The position numbers and the translations under genes were made by a program. This document shows, one piece after another, positions 36,448 to 49,046 of a stretch of DNA of 64,000 nt. A model generated the notes under the pieces. The model searched no databases. It was not told the DNA's origin and saw only the letters and a list, made by a program, of their open reading frames with translations. Positions within the stretch are counted from its first letter, which is position 1, and each line of letters opens with the position of its first letter. Source of the DNA: Daphnia pulex (lineage: Eukaryota > Arthropoda > Branchiopoda > Diplostraca > Daphniidae); contig NC_060018.1 of NCBI RefSeq assembly GCF_021134715.1, positions 12,293,501-12,357,500 of the forward strand, given 5' to 3'.

Positions 36448-38099
36448 CTAGACAGAAATGGAAGGTGAACCATATACGTGAAGGCTAGAATCCCAAATGT
36501 CTTCTTCTTTTTGTGTTCCGTCCTCTGGAGGGAAATATGTTGGGTGAGGTGGAGCTTCTTTGAGTTTTCTATAGTTTCAAAATGAATTTCATTAGATTTC
36601 TGATTTTCAAGAGCAAAAAAGTTTGTTGTCAACTCACCTCAAGGGTAAAAGAGTGTCGAAAATCCGCACGATTGAATTGGTGGCACCTGGCACAGTCCCT
36701 TTAACGTAAATGACGTTGTACTTCATATTAATTCGCATGATCTAAAAGGGAAAACCAGTGATTTTTTCACCAATTATTTTATGATTCGACTTAACATATT
36801 TTTTAAATGACGTTTGTTTACCATGAGACCTCTGTTATATCGCCGCTCAGACCCCATATGTCCAGGCATTTTTGTTCCAGGCCAGACACGAGCCTTGTCT
36901 CGACCAGTTCCGATAGTACCTCCCCTTCTATGAAACTTGGTGGCACCGTGAGAGGCTGGGCCACCTTTGAAACCCCAACGTTTTACCACACCCTGAAATC
37001 CGTGATCGATTCTGCCCAAAAAAATTGTGTTTTAGAAACCACTTTTCCGCTAACACAATTTGAAAGCAGGTAAACTTACGTTTTCCCATAGACATCTACT
37101 GCCTGCCCAACGAGGAAATGTCCTGCGGTGATGGGTGTGCATGGAGGCAGAGCTGCGTTGGGTGTAATGATGAAACGAGACAATGTCTTTTTAGGCAAGA
37201 GACCAACTTCGGAAAAAAGATTGCAGTATTGCCTGGTGAACTATGCGGGGAAAAATTGAATTTAATTTGATTTTTTTCAATGGAACTATGTATTGGATTG
37301 TGAATAGATCAATGTTTAACCTTTTCAGGATTTGTAGCTTCAGCTCCAACTACCAAACATCCTAACGGTGTTTTATTTTTGAAGTGAATGGCACCCCTCG
37401 AAGTTTTTACATACTCTTCTGGTGGTATGTAACGAATGACGTGATTGTCCAAAACCTGTGATGCGCAAAAAGTAGTTTTAAAAAATTTTATTATACAAAA
37501 AAGAAGGAATATGTCATACATGAAGAACAGTGCAGACAATTTTATTTCCAGCCTTGTCCCACATTTGTTGTCGTCCAATGTTTCTTGCAATCACACCACT
37601 TCTTTTGGTTTTAGGATCCCACTCTGTTTTCTCTATTTGAAGCTCTGACCCTTTGAGGGGAGATTTGTTCTTATACTTATCCTGAATAACTTCTCTCACA
37701 AAACGTAGATTGTCAGCTGAAATTTTGTCATCTTTTTTCTAATAAAACATACCCAAAAAAATTTAAAATCAATATTAATTACTTTTTTGGTAAAGTGAAA
37801 AAAAGTTTATGACTTTACCTGAACATTCTTCAGTGGAAGCCAGTATCCTGGATGTGTATTTCTTCGTTTCACTCTAGACATATTTCTTACTTGTTCATGG
37901 TTAAATAAAAACCTTTGACATAACAATAATATAAGAGTATTAAATAACAAGAAACAATTTTTAACCAGACTGTCATTAATGTTTCTGAGTTTTTATACCC
38001 AAGCAAGAATGGACTTCTGTTCAATGACTGCAGCTGAGTCACATTAGATGGTAATATTTTGGGATTGAAGAGAGTCCGAAGAAGTCCTACTGTCGACAT
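36448..38099 (-). CDS. mRpL3: Mitochondrial 39S ribosomal protein L3 (uL3m)
   Basis: Structural protein of the mitochondrial large ribosomal subunit, near the peptidyl-transferase centre. Eight exons: 38099-37999, 37885-37819, 37738-37520, 37455-37321, 37240-37080, 37011-36822, 36741-36638 and 36568-36448, giving 365 residues. The uL3 signature region is [18 protein letters not shown], followed by [10 protein letters not shown] and [13 protein letters not shown]; the C terminus ends in the family-like GSPSIS tail. The first exon supplies a basic, hydroxylated N terminus ([14 protein letters not shown]) suited to mitochondrial import. A second ATG at 37881 would omit it. The gene is convergent with 5-oxoprolinase. 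A possible initiator (CTCAGTCC) lies about 50 bases upstream of the start. Confidence 0.95.
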
Positions 38100-38199
38100 T
38101 TCACAGTCAATAAATGTCTTTTGCAAAAATAAATTAGCAGTTTATATTTTGTGGACTGAGAAAATCAAACATTCACAATTCACGTTTTCATTACACTTG

Positions 38200-39329
38200 T
38201 CGTCTGCTCAATTTTCCGTCAGTTACTTTGTTGCCAGATAGATTATATATCTCCTTATTTTTATGCAGATTTGAAAAAAAAACATCAGGAGTTTTGGAAT
38301 TTGTAAAATCTGTTTCGATTTGTAAGGACAGAGTCGGTCAAGTTAGTCGGGTCACAGAGAACACAGTCACGGATACTCTCCTTTTATCGTTCATTCTCCA
38401 TGGTTTTGCCCCCAGGAGTGAGCCAAATTCATAAGGCTATCTTCTGTAATCTGTACATAGAATTGATTTTTACAGTAGATTTATGAGTTATGTGACAGCT
38501 GGAAATTCAAATTTAGAAAATGGTGTCCTAGTTAGCAATTGTCGTCCTCCCGACTGGTTGACCGAGTGTTAGTAAAAAGTCTGAAGTCATAATAATAAAT
38601 CATATTCTATACGAATAAGAAACAGTCTAACCAAAAATAGCTCTTTTGAGTTTTGACGCAGCACAATGCTATGTAGACTTCAAGCAGTCATTTCATTTCC
38701 TTGATCTTAAAGATTATCGACTGGTTACGACGTCTCAAGCCCGAGATCACCCCAGCGATGACTTTTGTGATCTTTGATTCAAAATCCTGCTGTACGGGCT
38801 TAGTTCTGATGGTGTATAAAGTGAACCCCTGAGCGAAATGAGAATGAGTTCTCCGAAAAAACTTTGTTCAGTGAATACGCTGTTCGTTTACTTTCATCAA
38901 ACATTCAAATTTGCAATTCAAGGTGAAGCTCTCTATAGTCAAATGTAAATTACAGCTCAGCAGGACGAGATTCGAATACAAATTCGCTATGTGAGTTTCA
39001 CGGCCATTTTTGGAATCGAATCACGTATATAAGGTACCTGGACGCTATAAAGGACTAACTTGGTAAAGAATCCTTTCGGATAACCTTAGTTGTTCCGGTT
39101 TATGGAGTTACTAGAAGCGAACCTGTTTCATGCTTAGTAAATTTGTAATAGAAAATTTAGTTTCTTAGCAAATGTGAAATTTGTGGATAAAATAACATAT
39201 TTGCATGTAAGTAGAATTAGAATATTCAACGTAATTTTTAATTTAAGGAAATCAAAATGTTCACAAAGGTGTGAATTATTTTTTTTATTTTTTTTTTTGT
39301 ATTAAGTTCTTTACAAGAAAAGTGCTGGA
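38200..39329. other. Intergenic region upstream of mRpL3
   Basis: Spacer between the divergent mRpL3 and HMG-CoA synthase genes. I see nothing beyond short chance ORFs. Confidence 0.5.
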
Positions 39330-39628
39330 ATAGATTTGGGTTACGTACAAAAATTGAAAATTTCTGGTTCTTGGTGGAAAAGTTAATTGATAGCTTATCT
39401 AATATGGTAGTAACATAATTACAAATGGATTTGGGTTAAGTTAAAAAATTGAAAATTTCTGGTTCTTGTTGGAAAGGTTAGTTTACCTTATCCAGTATTG
39501 TAGCAGTAATATAATTACCAATAGATTTAGGTTAAGTAGAAAAATAGAAAATTTCCTGTTTTTGTTGGAAAGGTTAGTTAGTTTATGTAGTATTGTAGTT
39601 TTGAAAGCTATAAATCTATATAATTACT
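39330..39628. repeat. Three diverged tandem copies of a ~95-bp unit
   Basis: The phrase TAGATTTGGGTTA...GAAAATTTCTGGTTCTTG-TGGAAA-GTTA recurs starting near 39331, 39426 and 39522 (spacing 95 and 96). Each copy ends in a TAATATAATTAC-like stretch. Copies differ by scattered substitutions and small indels. The array lies between the divergent mRpL3 and HMG-CoA synthase genes. No coding potential is seen. Confidence 0.85.
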
Positions 39629-39639
39629 AGTCTAGAGTC

Positions 39640-40368
39640 TAGACATGGGCCTACCGCCTACAGAGACTTAGATATAGAACAGATTAAATCGACTACACGA
39701 AAAATCTGCTAGAATATCAGAAGAGATTTTAACACATAAAAGTTCTAAATCTAGCTAAATTTATTCATTATTCAAACTCTTCTTCTCATCAGCGCTGAAA
39801 ATAGTGAAGCCTTAAGGGTTGCCATATTCGTATAAACACGTTTAACAAAAAAAAATGTCTTCAAACTTTCTCTTTCAAATTTCCCCTACTTCTTCTTGAC
39901 TCAATAAAACAAAAAAGAAACTATGATGTCAACTACAGTAAAATAATTTTTGTTTAACTTGAAACAAAAGCCGAAAGCGCATCAAACTCGTAAAATATCA
40001 TGAAAGACAACTCCGGTTGTGAGTGCCTTGAGGCCAAAAACACAACCAGAAATGATCAAATCAAGAAACTCGTTTTGAATCCGTTTTAATTTACGTTTTT
40101 CGAAATTACGTAAGAACATAATTTGAAAGCGGATTTCATCTGTGCCGCTTTAAACAGGAAAACGGTTCTCATTTCCCCCTCATTCGATCACTAGTTTCGA
40201 ATGCATGAGGGTTGAATAACATCGGCTCAATTTCGCTTGTCTTTTCGACTGCTCTCTGTTGCTATTTATCGGTTAGTTTTTATTCTGTGGTGTAGTAAGA
40301 CGCTTGTAAATTGCGGTAGCTCTTAACCTGTGTTGCATTCCGTTTCTTTTCCTGTTTTTTTTTTTCAG
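39640..40368. other. HMG-CoA synthase upstream region
   Basis: The coding exon opens right after an acceptor (poly-T then CAG at 40366-40368), so a 5' UTR exon must lie upstream. ATCG|GTTAGT at about 40271 is one possible donor. No sterol-response element or TATA box is convincing. Confidence 0.35.
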
Positions 40369-40386
40369 ATTGCTCATTTATTCAAC

Positions 40387-42091
40387 ATGAACTCGCATGA
40401 AAATCCAAAGGATGTGGGAATTCTGGCAATGGAAATTTACTTCCCCAACCAGTATGTCGATCAAAGTGACCTGGAAGAGTTTGACAGTGTCTCCAAAGGG
40501 AAATATACCATTGGACTCGGTCAGCACAAGATGGGTTTCTGTAACGACAGGGAAGATATCCATTCTCTGTGTTTAACAGTCGTCCAAAGACTACTAGAAA
40601 AGAACAAATTAGGTATGCACTCCCGGTGATGTTCACACTCCAAATCAAAAGTTTTTGATTTCCTTTTCTCTGCAGATTATAAACAAATTGGAAGATTAGA
40701 AGTTGGTACTGAAACTATAATTGACAAATCAAAGAGTGTCAAATCGGTATTGATGCAGTTATTTGAGCCCAGCCAAAATACAGATATTGTTGGTATTGAC
40801 ACAACTAATGCATGCTACGGAGGAACAGCTGCCCTGTTCAATGCTGTATGCTGGGTCCAATCTCAGTTTTGGGATGGTCGTTATGCTATTGCCGTGGCTG
40901 GCGATGTTGCAGTGTATCCTCCCGGTCCAGCCAGGCCCACCGGAGGTGCAGGTGCAGTAGCTATGCTCATAGGACCAAATGCTCCTCTCACTTTCAACAG
41001 AAGTATTCCACATTTTTAATTCAATTTGAAAAAAGACTAATATTTTCTATGTTGTTTGATTGCAGTACAATCTTCTCATATGGTAAATGTCTACGATTTC
41101 TACAAGCCTGATTTGTCTTCCGAATTCCCCACCGTCGATGGGAAAATCTCCATCCAGTGCTATCTGAGTGCCCTTGACGCTTGTTTCAAGAGGCACAGTG
41201 AGAAAGATGGCCGTCCAGACGTGAGCTTAGATGACTTTGATTACTTTTGCTTTCACGCACCCTACTGCAAGTTGGTGCAAAAGAGCTTCGCACGCTTATG
41301 CGTCAACGATTATGTCTTTCATCTAAAAAATGGCAATGAAAATGCCGACAGCAAATATCCTGATCTAGTGCCTTTCAAGTAACGAACCAAAAATAATTTC
41401 CTTATTATTACGTAAGATCTTTTTTAATATTTTCCTTCCATTGTTTGTTTTTTTAGACATTTAGAATTAGAAGAAACTTATTTTAATCGAGAATTGGAGC
41501 AAGCTGCAGTCAAGTGTAGTAAAGCTGCTTTCGAAACAAAGACTCTTCCTAGTCTGATGCTGGCCAGTATGGTGGGAAATATGTACACTCCGTCCTTGTA
41601 TGGTGGATTGGTGTCTCTTCTGGCCAAGTAAGAAATCAAAGTTCCAGTTCAAGTTAACATAAAAATTTTCTAAATATATTTTCTTCTTCTTTAGTACAAC
41701 TGCAGAATCGTTGCTGGGTAAACGGATCGGTATGTTTTCGTACGGTTCGGGACTGGCTTCCACCATGTTCTCTTTGCATGTTAGTAAAGATCAAGAGAAG
41801 ATTGAGAAGTTATTAACTTTAATAAATGATGTTCCAAGTCGACTGGAAGCTCGAAGTGCCGTTTCGGCCGCTGAATTCACTACCATTTTGAAAGCCAAAG
41901 AAGATGCTTATAATAAAGGTAAGTGTATTTTTGTCCTTTCTCTCCACACTTAGAGGTTCAATAATGATACATTTCGTCTTTGATCAGCTCCGTACCAACC
42001 CGTTGACTCGTTGGATACGTTGACTCCAGGAACGTATTACCTTTTAGAAATTGATTCCAAGTATCGGCGTAGTTACGCCCGTCGTCCCTAG
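40387..42091 (+). CDS. HMGCS: Hydroxymethylglutaryl-CoA synthase (EC 2.3.3.10)
   Basis: Condenses acetyl-CoA with acetoacetyl-CoA to HMG-CoA, the entry to the mevalonate pathway; cytosolic, as no transit peptide is seen ([12 protein letters not shown]). Six coding exons: 40387-40612, 40676-41002, 41066-41378, 41457-41627, 41695-41918 and 41988-42091, giving 454 residues, a usual arthropod length. Catalytic residues are present: Glu88 (EVGTETIID), Cys122 ([11 protein letters not shown]) and His248 ([14 protein letters not shown]). The C-terminal [16 protein letters not shown] is family-typical. The ATG follows a 3' splice site, so there is a 5' UTR intron. A poly-A signal AATAAA lies at 42362-42367. 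Arthropods lack sterol synthesis, so the product should go to isoprenoids such as methyl farnesoate (established knowledge). Confidence 0.97.
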
Positions 42092-42361
42092 GTATTCCTT
42101 AACGAGCCAGCATTTATTGAATGGATTAAAATTTGAAAAATTCAATATGTTGTCCTTTCAAAAATGTTTCCCGTTCGTTAAAAACAAAAGTTAAGTAGTT
42201 CTACACACATATAATTTCATTTAGATAGGGTAAATACTAAATAATGCTTATCTTGTTTCTGAAGCCAATCAGTTAACGCGACTGTAATACATTTTGACAA
42301 TTTAGTTATGAAAGAGTCGCCTCTTTTCTTTATTAATCTTTAATACCTTCTATCAGGTATT

Positions 42362-42367
42362 AATAAA
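42362..42367 (+). terminator. Poly-A signal of HMG-CoA synthase
   Basis: AATAAA about 270 bases past the stop codon, in AT-rich 3' sequence. Confidence 0.5.
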
Positions 42368-42595
42368 AGTTTTTTATTCGTTTCTTTTATACGATCAGAA
42401 AAATTCCTGATTTCTGCACTTTTAACTATTTGACATATTTTCGTTGATTCTGACTTTATTTTTTGGTAATTATGAATTTCTTTCGTGTATTTTACATATA
42501 AATCCAAAAGAACTAAAAATTAAAAACAATTTCGTTATTAAAATCATCAATTTTCATAAAGTTTGGGCGTTTGGAGTTGAATTTTTAATTTTAAA

Positions 42596-43470
42596 AATTC
42601 ATTTCTTTTATTCACGATAAGAGGGCATTCAAGACGGAAGGCGGGACTAAAAAAAGAAAGTAACGCCTGGTGAAGCCATCTGCCTCCAGATGGAGTTTGG
42701 AGGACATTTTAACATGTGATCATTTCAATAGCGCCAGTTTTAACAGCACGATTCAATCCAGTTTTGCTGGTTTCGTGAACAAATAAATTTTTCTGAAACA
42801 AAAAAAAAGTACTGATCTAAATCAGTGATGATTAAAGAAACAATTTCTCAACGAATGTGGTTTTCGGTGGCGTGATAATGGCTGGCACACTCAGCAGCAT
42901 GCCAAGCCATGGCAATTGCCAAGCCACCACGTGTTTTCATAAGACGTAAAAACGCAAAGTGTAAATTACCTCGTGCTCTATCGTTATTCTACATCTAATT
43001 CAGCATATTTATTCACATTAACAGTTTCAAGTGACTGTGTTTCATGCTCTGCTGGGTTTCAAGCATGGCTTATCGTAACTTTCATGGCATGACTAGCTCT
43101 CAGGTGCATAGCCAAAAAACTCTTGGACCGTCTCATCAAGTTAATTCAACATGCTGCTTGATGCTCTTTCTACTCAATTTGCTCAACTTTCCTGTGATGG
43201 ACCACATCATCTTTCCATCGAACACCAGCTCAATTCCCCAACACCATTTGCTCATCAGATCACCAAGGCAGCGAGCTTCAGGTTGCAGCATCTTTCTGTG
43301 GAAGAAGGTAGGATAACCTCACAATAATATTGATTGGTTGTTTCCATTCTGAATGTGGTGCATTTCTTTGCTGAAATTTCACACCCTTAATTATTCAAGT
43401 GAATCTTTTTTGGTTTGATTAGCCTCTGATTATTGAATTGACTTTTAGCCTTGAATTTTCCCATTCTTGG
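42596..43470 (+). repeat. Right arm of the ~0.88-kb inverted repeat pair
   Basis: Matches the reverse complement of 22,471-23,354 end to end. The core 43,121-43,331 is almost identical to its partner, with three substitutions, one 3-base and one 1-base indel. The arm includes a palindromic GGCAATTGCC near 42,913. An open frame (43044-43316) and a second one starting MLLDALSTQFAQLSC are shared in part with the other arm. No transposase is seen. Confidence 0.9.
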
Positions 43471-43963
43471 TTAATACGTCACCGTTTAAACGCGTTTAAA
43501 CGAATAAAGAAATGAGTTAATAAAGATCTCTCTGGAAAAAAAAGAGTGACCGAGGTGCTGGGCGTGCAATATGGGCGCCTTGATAGTCCCGAATTGGATT
43601 GCGCGTGTTTTGAAAGGGATTCATTGGGAAATGTCCCGATTTTCTTCCCCCTATTCTATTAGGCGATGGGCGTAGACGTCCCTGACGACTTTGCGGGCAA
43701 GATGAAAGGGGGGGGGGACGACGACGAAAAAGGACCGCAACAGTCAGCAAATGACGACGATAGGTTCTCCCCCCTTTTTGTTATATATTTCTATCCAGGG
43801 TCTTCTCCTATTTTAACGGGCGACGAGGGAAAAAGAAAAGAAAAAAGAGAACCTCAGATCAAATTAGCAGGATACACCCCAACGGACTTATTTGGGAAGA
43901 CCGTCGTCGTCGTCTCTCTCTATCCCGGGGGGTTATTACAGCACACCAACTCTTTTTTTTCCC

Positions 43964-43983
43964 GTTCGTTCGTTCGTTCGTTC
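43964..43983. repeat. GTTC tetranucleotide repeat
   Basis: Five perfect GTTC units. Confidence 0.85.
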
Positions 43984-45947
43984 CACCCCCTTTAGCGGGA
44001 GTTGAGAGTGAATCTGATGGTTCCTCCACCACACACACACAGATACACACACCAACGTTCAATATAAAAGGCACACAAGAATGGTTGCAACTATTTGGGA
44101 CTTGATTGGCAGGAACGCTTTCACATCCCGCCCTCCCTCCCCCCAAAACATTTTCAACAGAGAGGGGGGAGAGAGATTCCTTTTAACAGCCTTCCCATCT
44201 TTTAGGCTACCCCCCCTCCAGCATCATTAAGGAGCAGCCAGGCTAGTACAGGAGTCGTTAGGAAAAAGGAGCGTTTCTATGTGTAACCGTTAACGGTGCG
44301 GATGCCACATCGTTGATCAACCCGGAATTCTTCTTCTTCTTCTCTGAACGGTGAAAAACTTTTAACCTAAAAGCCAAGTTGAGCAATATCGATGCTAATC
44401 CGGATCCCAGGATCCATTGAAAACGTGAACCGATCCTTTTTTCGTAACAAAAGCTTTTTTATAAAATATTCCAAACAACTCTTTTGTCGTGTGTCAATAA
44501 GTTCTTCTTTCTTTTTCTCTCGCATGAAAAAAAGAATAAGAAATTGTATTTTATTTTTGCTCTACTTTTTTTAAATATTTTTTCACCAACTCGCGCCCAG
44601 GCTTGATGTCCGTTGTGTCTTTGATGGATGGGAGCTTTTGGCTAGTGTTGTGTGTGTGCACTCTTAATGATTCTTGCAAGGGGCTCTTGTTTTTCTTTTC
44701 GGTTTTTATAGATGGATTGTTGTTGGGTTGTTGGGCTACCGCGGGCTCGTCATTACGATCGTTTCTTTTTTTCATCACAATTTTTCCCCCCCAAACAACA
44801 CGGCAAAGTGCGTGTTTAACTGACATGTCCGAACCCATGCGCCTCTAGCGTCGGCTTTACATTCGATTTCTTGTTTTTTTTATTTTTATATTTCCCCCTG
44901 CAGAAGATCTCGTCAATCATCCCACCGAAAGGTTTGTGTGTTGATTTTCAAACTGAGCGCGCGCTCGCCTTTTTTTTTGGGATAAATAATCAAAAGGTTG
45001 TTGCAACAACAACAACAACAGGGGTAAAAAAAGGGAAGATGATGCACCACAATCTTTGACGTTAGCCTCGGCCTCAATGTACCGACAAGAAGTCGGAAGC
45101 TCAGGAAGAAGAAAGTTTTATGTGTATAGAAAGAGAGAGAACTGTGTCCTATATTATTCAGGATGTCCTCTTATATTTTTTTTCCTTCCTTCTTGTAAAG
45201 AATATCGAACTCGCAGGATCGAAAGGAAAACTATAAAAGAGGCTCTATAACCCCTCGGCGTGTAGATGTATTCACGCGTCATTGACTCTGGTCGGATGTG
45301 AAGCGTGTACACACATGTATAGGCAAAAGGGGGGGCCAGGGCCAGAGAGATATATGTGTGTGTGTGTGTAAGAAGGGAAGAAGATAGATAGTTATATCTA
45401 CTTATTACAGAGGATGTGCTCTGTCGGAAAAAGGAAAAAAAGATCCTGTGACGTTGCTGGGGCAATGTATACATCTTCCGACACCTTTTTCTCTTTTCTT
45501 GATTGAAGCATCTAGCCGTGTGTGTGTGTGTGTACAAATAGAGTTAGTTGCCGCACTAAAAAAAAGACAACAACAAAAAATACTAGACGTTAATGAAATC
45601 AAAGTTGGGTGATGGACAATGTCGAAAACGGTCGATACAACAAGGAGACTAGACACAATGATATGTTGTAGCCCGATGGGGGGGAACCGGGAAAGAGATA
45701 AAAAGAAAAAGGGGGGATATATTCTGTAGTATATTAGATGACATCTGAGATTGTCAATTGTGTAACAAGACAAACGCCAGCGAAATGGCCCAGAGCTAGG
45801 ATCGAAAGAAGAGAGAGGGGGGACGACATAATATACTCCCATTGGTCCGCATCTATAAAAGCTACTAGTCGAGTTTGGGAGCATCCAGGATGCTCTGAAC
45901 TGAGTTGCCGAGACTTCTGGGATATGTTTATTGCGCTCAGGATACTA

Positions 45948-45970
45948 TAATAATAATAATAATAATAATA
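45948..45970. repeat. TAA trinucleotide microsatellite
   Basis: About 23 bases of perfect TAA repeat. Confidence 0.9.
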
Positions 45971-47956
45971 CAGGAGGATTTTTTCTTTTTCTTCTTGGTG
46001 GATTATTATTTCCCAGGTTTATTTGATTTGGTTTTTATCCGAAGCTTCTTCTTCTTCTTTCTTGTTTGTTTTCTTTTACGAGCCATTTCATCCCGAGTCA
46101 ATCGCTTCCTGCTTCCAGTTCTATATATTTCCTGTTCCTGGCCCATTGAATTCCCGGCTCAGACGATCCTATATATACGATCCCCCCTTCACTAACAAAA
46201 GATGCTGAGACACTGAGAAATGCACAGGGGGATATGTAATTCGGGTTAACTCGAATTGACTTATTTTCGTTGTCTTGTTATCTGTCGCGCTTTGAAATTT
46301 TCTTCTTTTTCCTGGAAAATGTTTAGCGGGGGGCCCTGGGATTTTTTGTTTTCTTTTTTTTATGAATAATTAATTAGCGCCCCGGTTGTGTGTGTCGCTC
46401 CACCACCTGAAAAAAAAAGACAAGCACAGGTGTGAGAATGTAGTTTGTACCACATTTTGACAGTCGACTGAGCCCTGGCACACGCCATCGTTGTTTAGCG
46501 TGAAATGTCCGGGAGTTGGACAAGTGTCAACGTCAAAAAAAGACGAGATGGACCTGTAACTTGTAACTCTCTCGCCTGTTTCGCCCGACTGAGAGAGCTA
46601 TAGAGAAAAAGAGTCATCTGCATATGGAAGAGATATCGCCGTCCGATTAGTTGGTTACAAAACCTTTAAAAACCCAACCGACTACAAAACGTGTAATGAA
46701 ATAAATAAAGAAATGTTTCAGCGATCCATGAGAGGAGCAACAATTTTTCGGAATTACGGGGCCATGGAAACGTGTTGGAGAAAATCAAAAACAACTTTTT
46801 TCGTTTCTTTTTTCTTTTTTCAAATTTTTAAATTTCGACGAAAAATAAAAATAAAAAAAGATTTATATTTATTTTAGTGGGACACGCCCGTGTCGGAATA
46901 AATATCGAGAATGAGATTATTTTTTCTTTAAAAAAAATGTCTAAACCAAATGGAAAAAGCCGTTGGCCATTTATTTTTACTTGAATTAAAATTGAAGAAG
47001 AAGAAGAAAAATATCTAATTTTTCTTCTCTCTTCATTTCATCATCATCATCATCCGGTCCTTTTCATATTTCCCAACTGGCCCCATCGCTCAAAGTGGGA
47101 AAGAGAAATATAAAAATAAAAATAAAAAGAAGAATTACAATCAACTACGATGATTGATGAGCCACGGCAAAGGGTCAGCAACTCTCACAGTCTCTTTTCT
47201 CTTCTGCGAGCTGCTGTTGATGAACGATTAGCCAATCATTAAACGCTTGAATTACACACACACACACGAAAGAGCCTTTTTTTCTTTTCTTTTTCGAATT
47301 TACAGATTCCTCCTCCTCCTCGTTCGCTTCTCCTTAAGAATAAAAAAAAAAGAAACAAACGATTGCGTGATGGCACTCTCTGATGGTGCAACTCTTTTTT
47401 AGTGTGTGTGGCTCTCCCCAGATTTTTTTATTTCTTGACGTGGGTCGCGCGAAAATAATCAAATCCCCCAAATTTTTATTATTTTTTCTTCTTTTAAATC
47501 AAATTTGAACCTTTTCCCCGCGAAATTTTCGTTTTTCTTCCTCTCCCGTTTATATAAAAATGGACATAATCGAGGAGGTGGGCGACAGAGACGGACGAGA
47601 TGAGGAAGCCAGCAACAACATCAACAACAACCCAAAAAATAAAAAAATAAGTTAGTGAATAAATAATAAAAGAACGAAAAAGAACTGGGAATGCGGTCTG
47701 GCGATCCGATCCGATCCGCCGAAAACTCCCGCAAACGGTAAAAGGGAGGACCACCACCCCACCCATCGTCCAACCGACGATGCGCGCGCGTGCGGGAATG
47801 GGCGGAGTCTCCACTGCACAGCAGAGCAACAACAAAAAAAAGAAGGAAAAAATCCAACTAATAAAAATAAAAAAGAAAATAAAAAAAAAGAACTTGTGTG
47901 TGTGTGTCGCGTCCTTCGCCTGCCTTGAAGAGTGCCAGCGGTAGCGTGAGCCGAGC

Positions 47957-49037
47957 TCAGTGTGTTGTTGTTGTGTGTCCGTGACGGCCGCGCGCTGTTT
48001 TTGGTCTCTCCTCTCCTCTCCCCTTTCCCTTTATTCTTTTTCAAACCTTTTTCGGTTGAGTTTTTCGGTTTTCGGGTCGATTTTGCGATCGCAGGAGAAA
48101 ATTTCTCAAAAAGTTTTTTGAGGATTTTTTGAATTTCGCGCGAAATTTGATTTTCGGGAGAAATTGTTTTTTTTCTTTTTCGACGAAGGAGAGTTGATAA
48201 AATCAAGTGAATCGAGTGTTGTTTGTGAGCCCCCAAACTTTGTTTTGTTGTTGTTGTTGTTGTTGTTGGTAGATTCACACGGCAACAACAACTTTTGATT
48301 TGAATATTTCGTCGGCTCGTGAAAATTCACAACTTTTTTTTTCTATTTCGTGGACGAGAGAATTTTGTTTCGGTTGTGTTGTTCGCGGTGCGTTCGTGAG
48401 TGGACCAACAACCTCTCGAGAAAAAAAAACAACTGCAACTTTTTTGGGGGTTTTGGGTTTTGTGTGTTTGTCGTCGTGTGTGCAGTACCTGAGCGTCGGC
48501 CTCATTTGAATGCGACGAAATTCATTCAGTCGACTGGCGGGATAATTTGAAACTCGAAAATTCCCCCAAGTTAAAAAAAAGTTCAAAAGAAAAAGAGAAA
48601 GAAAAAAGTGGTTGGCTTGAAACAACAAGAGTGTCGTCGGGGGTCTTGTGTTGTTGTTGTTGTTGTTTCTACTGTGTGCGTTCGTGTTGGGTGCGGGGGC
48701 CCGGACTTCCTACTCTTCTTCCTACTCTCTCTCGTTCGCATTCATTTCTATATATTGCCGAGCTCAGCTCAGCTTCTTCTTCTTCTTCTTGCCCGTCCAG
48801 ACTACTCCCAACAAAAACATGAACATCTTCTGAGTTCCTTCCTTTCGAAAAAACAAAAACAAAACACAATCGACCCGCTTTTTTTTGGGTTGTTTCATTA
48901 CCCCCCGACAATTTTGGTTGTTTTCGACTCTCCAAGAAAATTCTGTGGCCGCCCAGGAGTGACCCAGGACCGGCGCCAAAATAGCCACCGTCCGCTATGA
49001 CAACTCGGATATAGCAGCAGCGAGTGCCTACGGTAAA

Positions 49038-49046
<9 letters not shown>
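47957..49046 (+). other. Probable first exon and 5' UTR of Nuclear Factor I
   Basis: The only coding part is ATG-ACC-ATG at 49038-49046, followed by a donor GTAAGA. Upstream, the same frame reaches a TGA without another ATG, so this is the likely start. GCTCAGTGTG at about 47955-47964 could be an initiator. The 5' limit is not visible. A TTG repeat (48245-48268) lies inside. Confidence 0.4.
48245..48268. repeat. TTG trinucleotide repeat
   Basis: Eight perfect TTG units, within the likely 5' UTR or promoter of Nuclear Factor I. Confidence 0.9.

Larger units (their letters stand above)
43471..47890. other. Simple-repeat-rich DNA upstream of Nuclear Factor I
   Basis: Composition changes abruptly at the repeat border to T-tracts, G-runs, CA/GT tracts and TTC repeats. 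No gene is supported. Long frames such as 45405-45884 minus and 47652-48278 minus are low-complexity. Confidence 0.5.

Noticed and set aside
43044..43316. 90-codon frame in the right repeat arm
   Set aside because: Part of the repeated element; the other arm does not keep the whole frame. Treated as repeat, with a note on the shared core frame.
47652..48278. 208-codon minus-strand frame upstream of Nuclear Factor I
   Set aside because: Composed of Thr, Asn, Lys and Phe runs from TTG and poly-T tracts; lies antisense to the likely 5' UTR.
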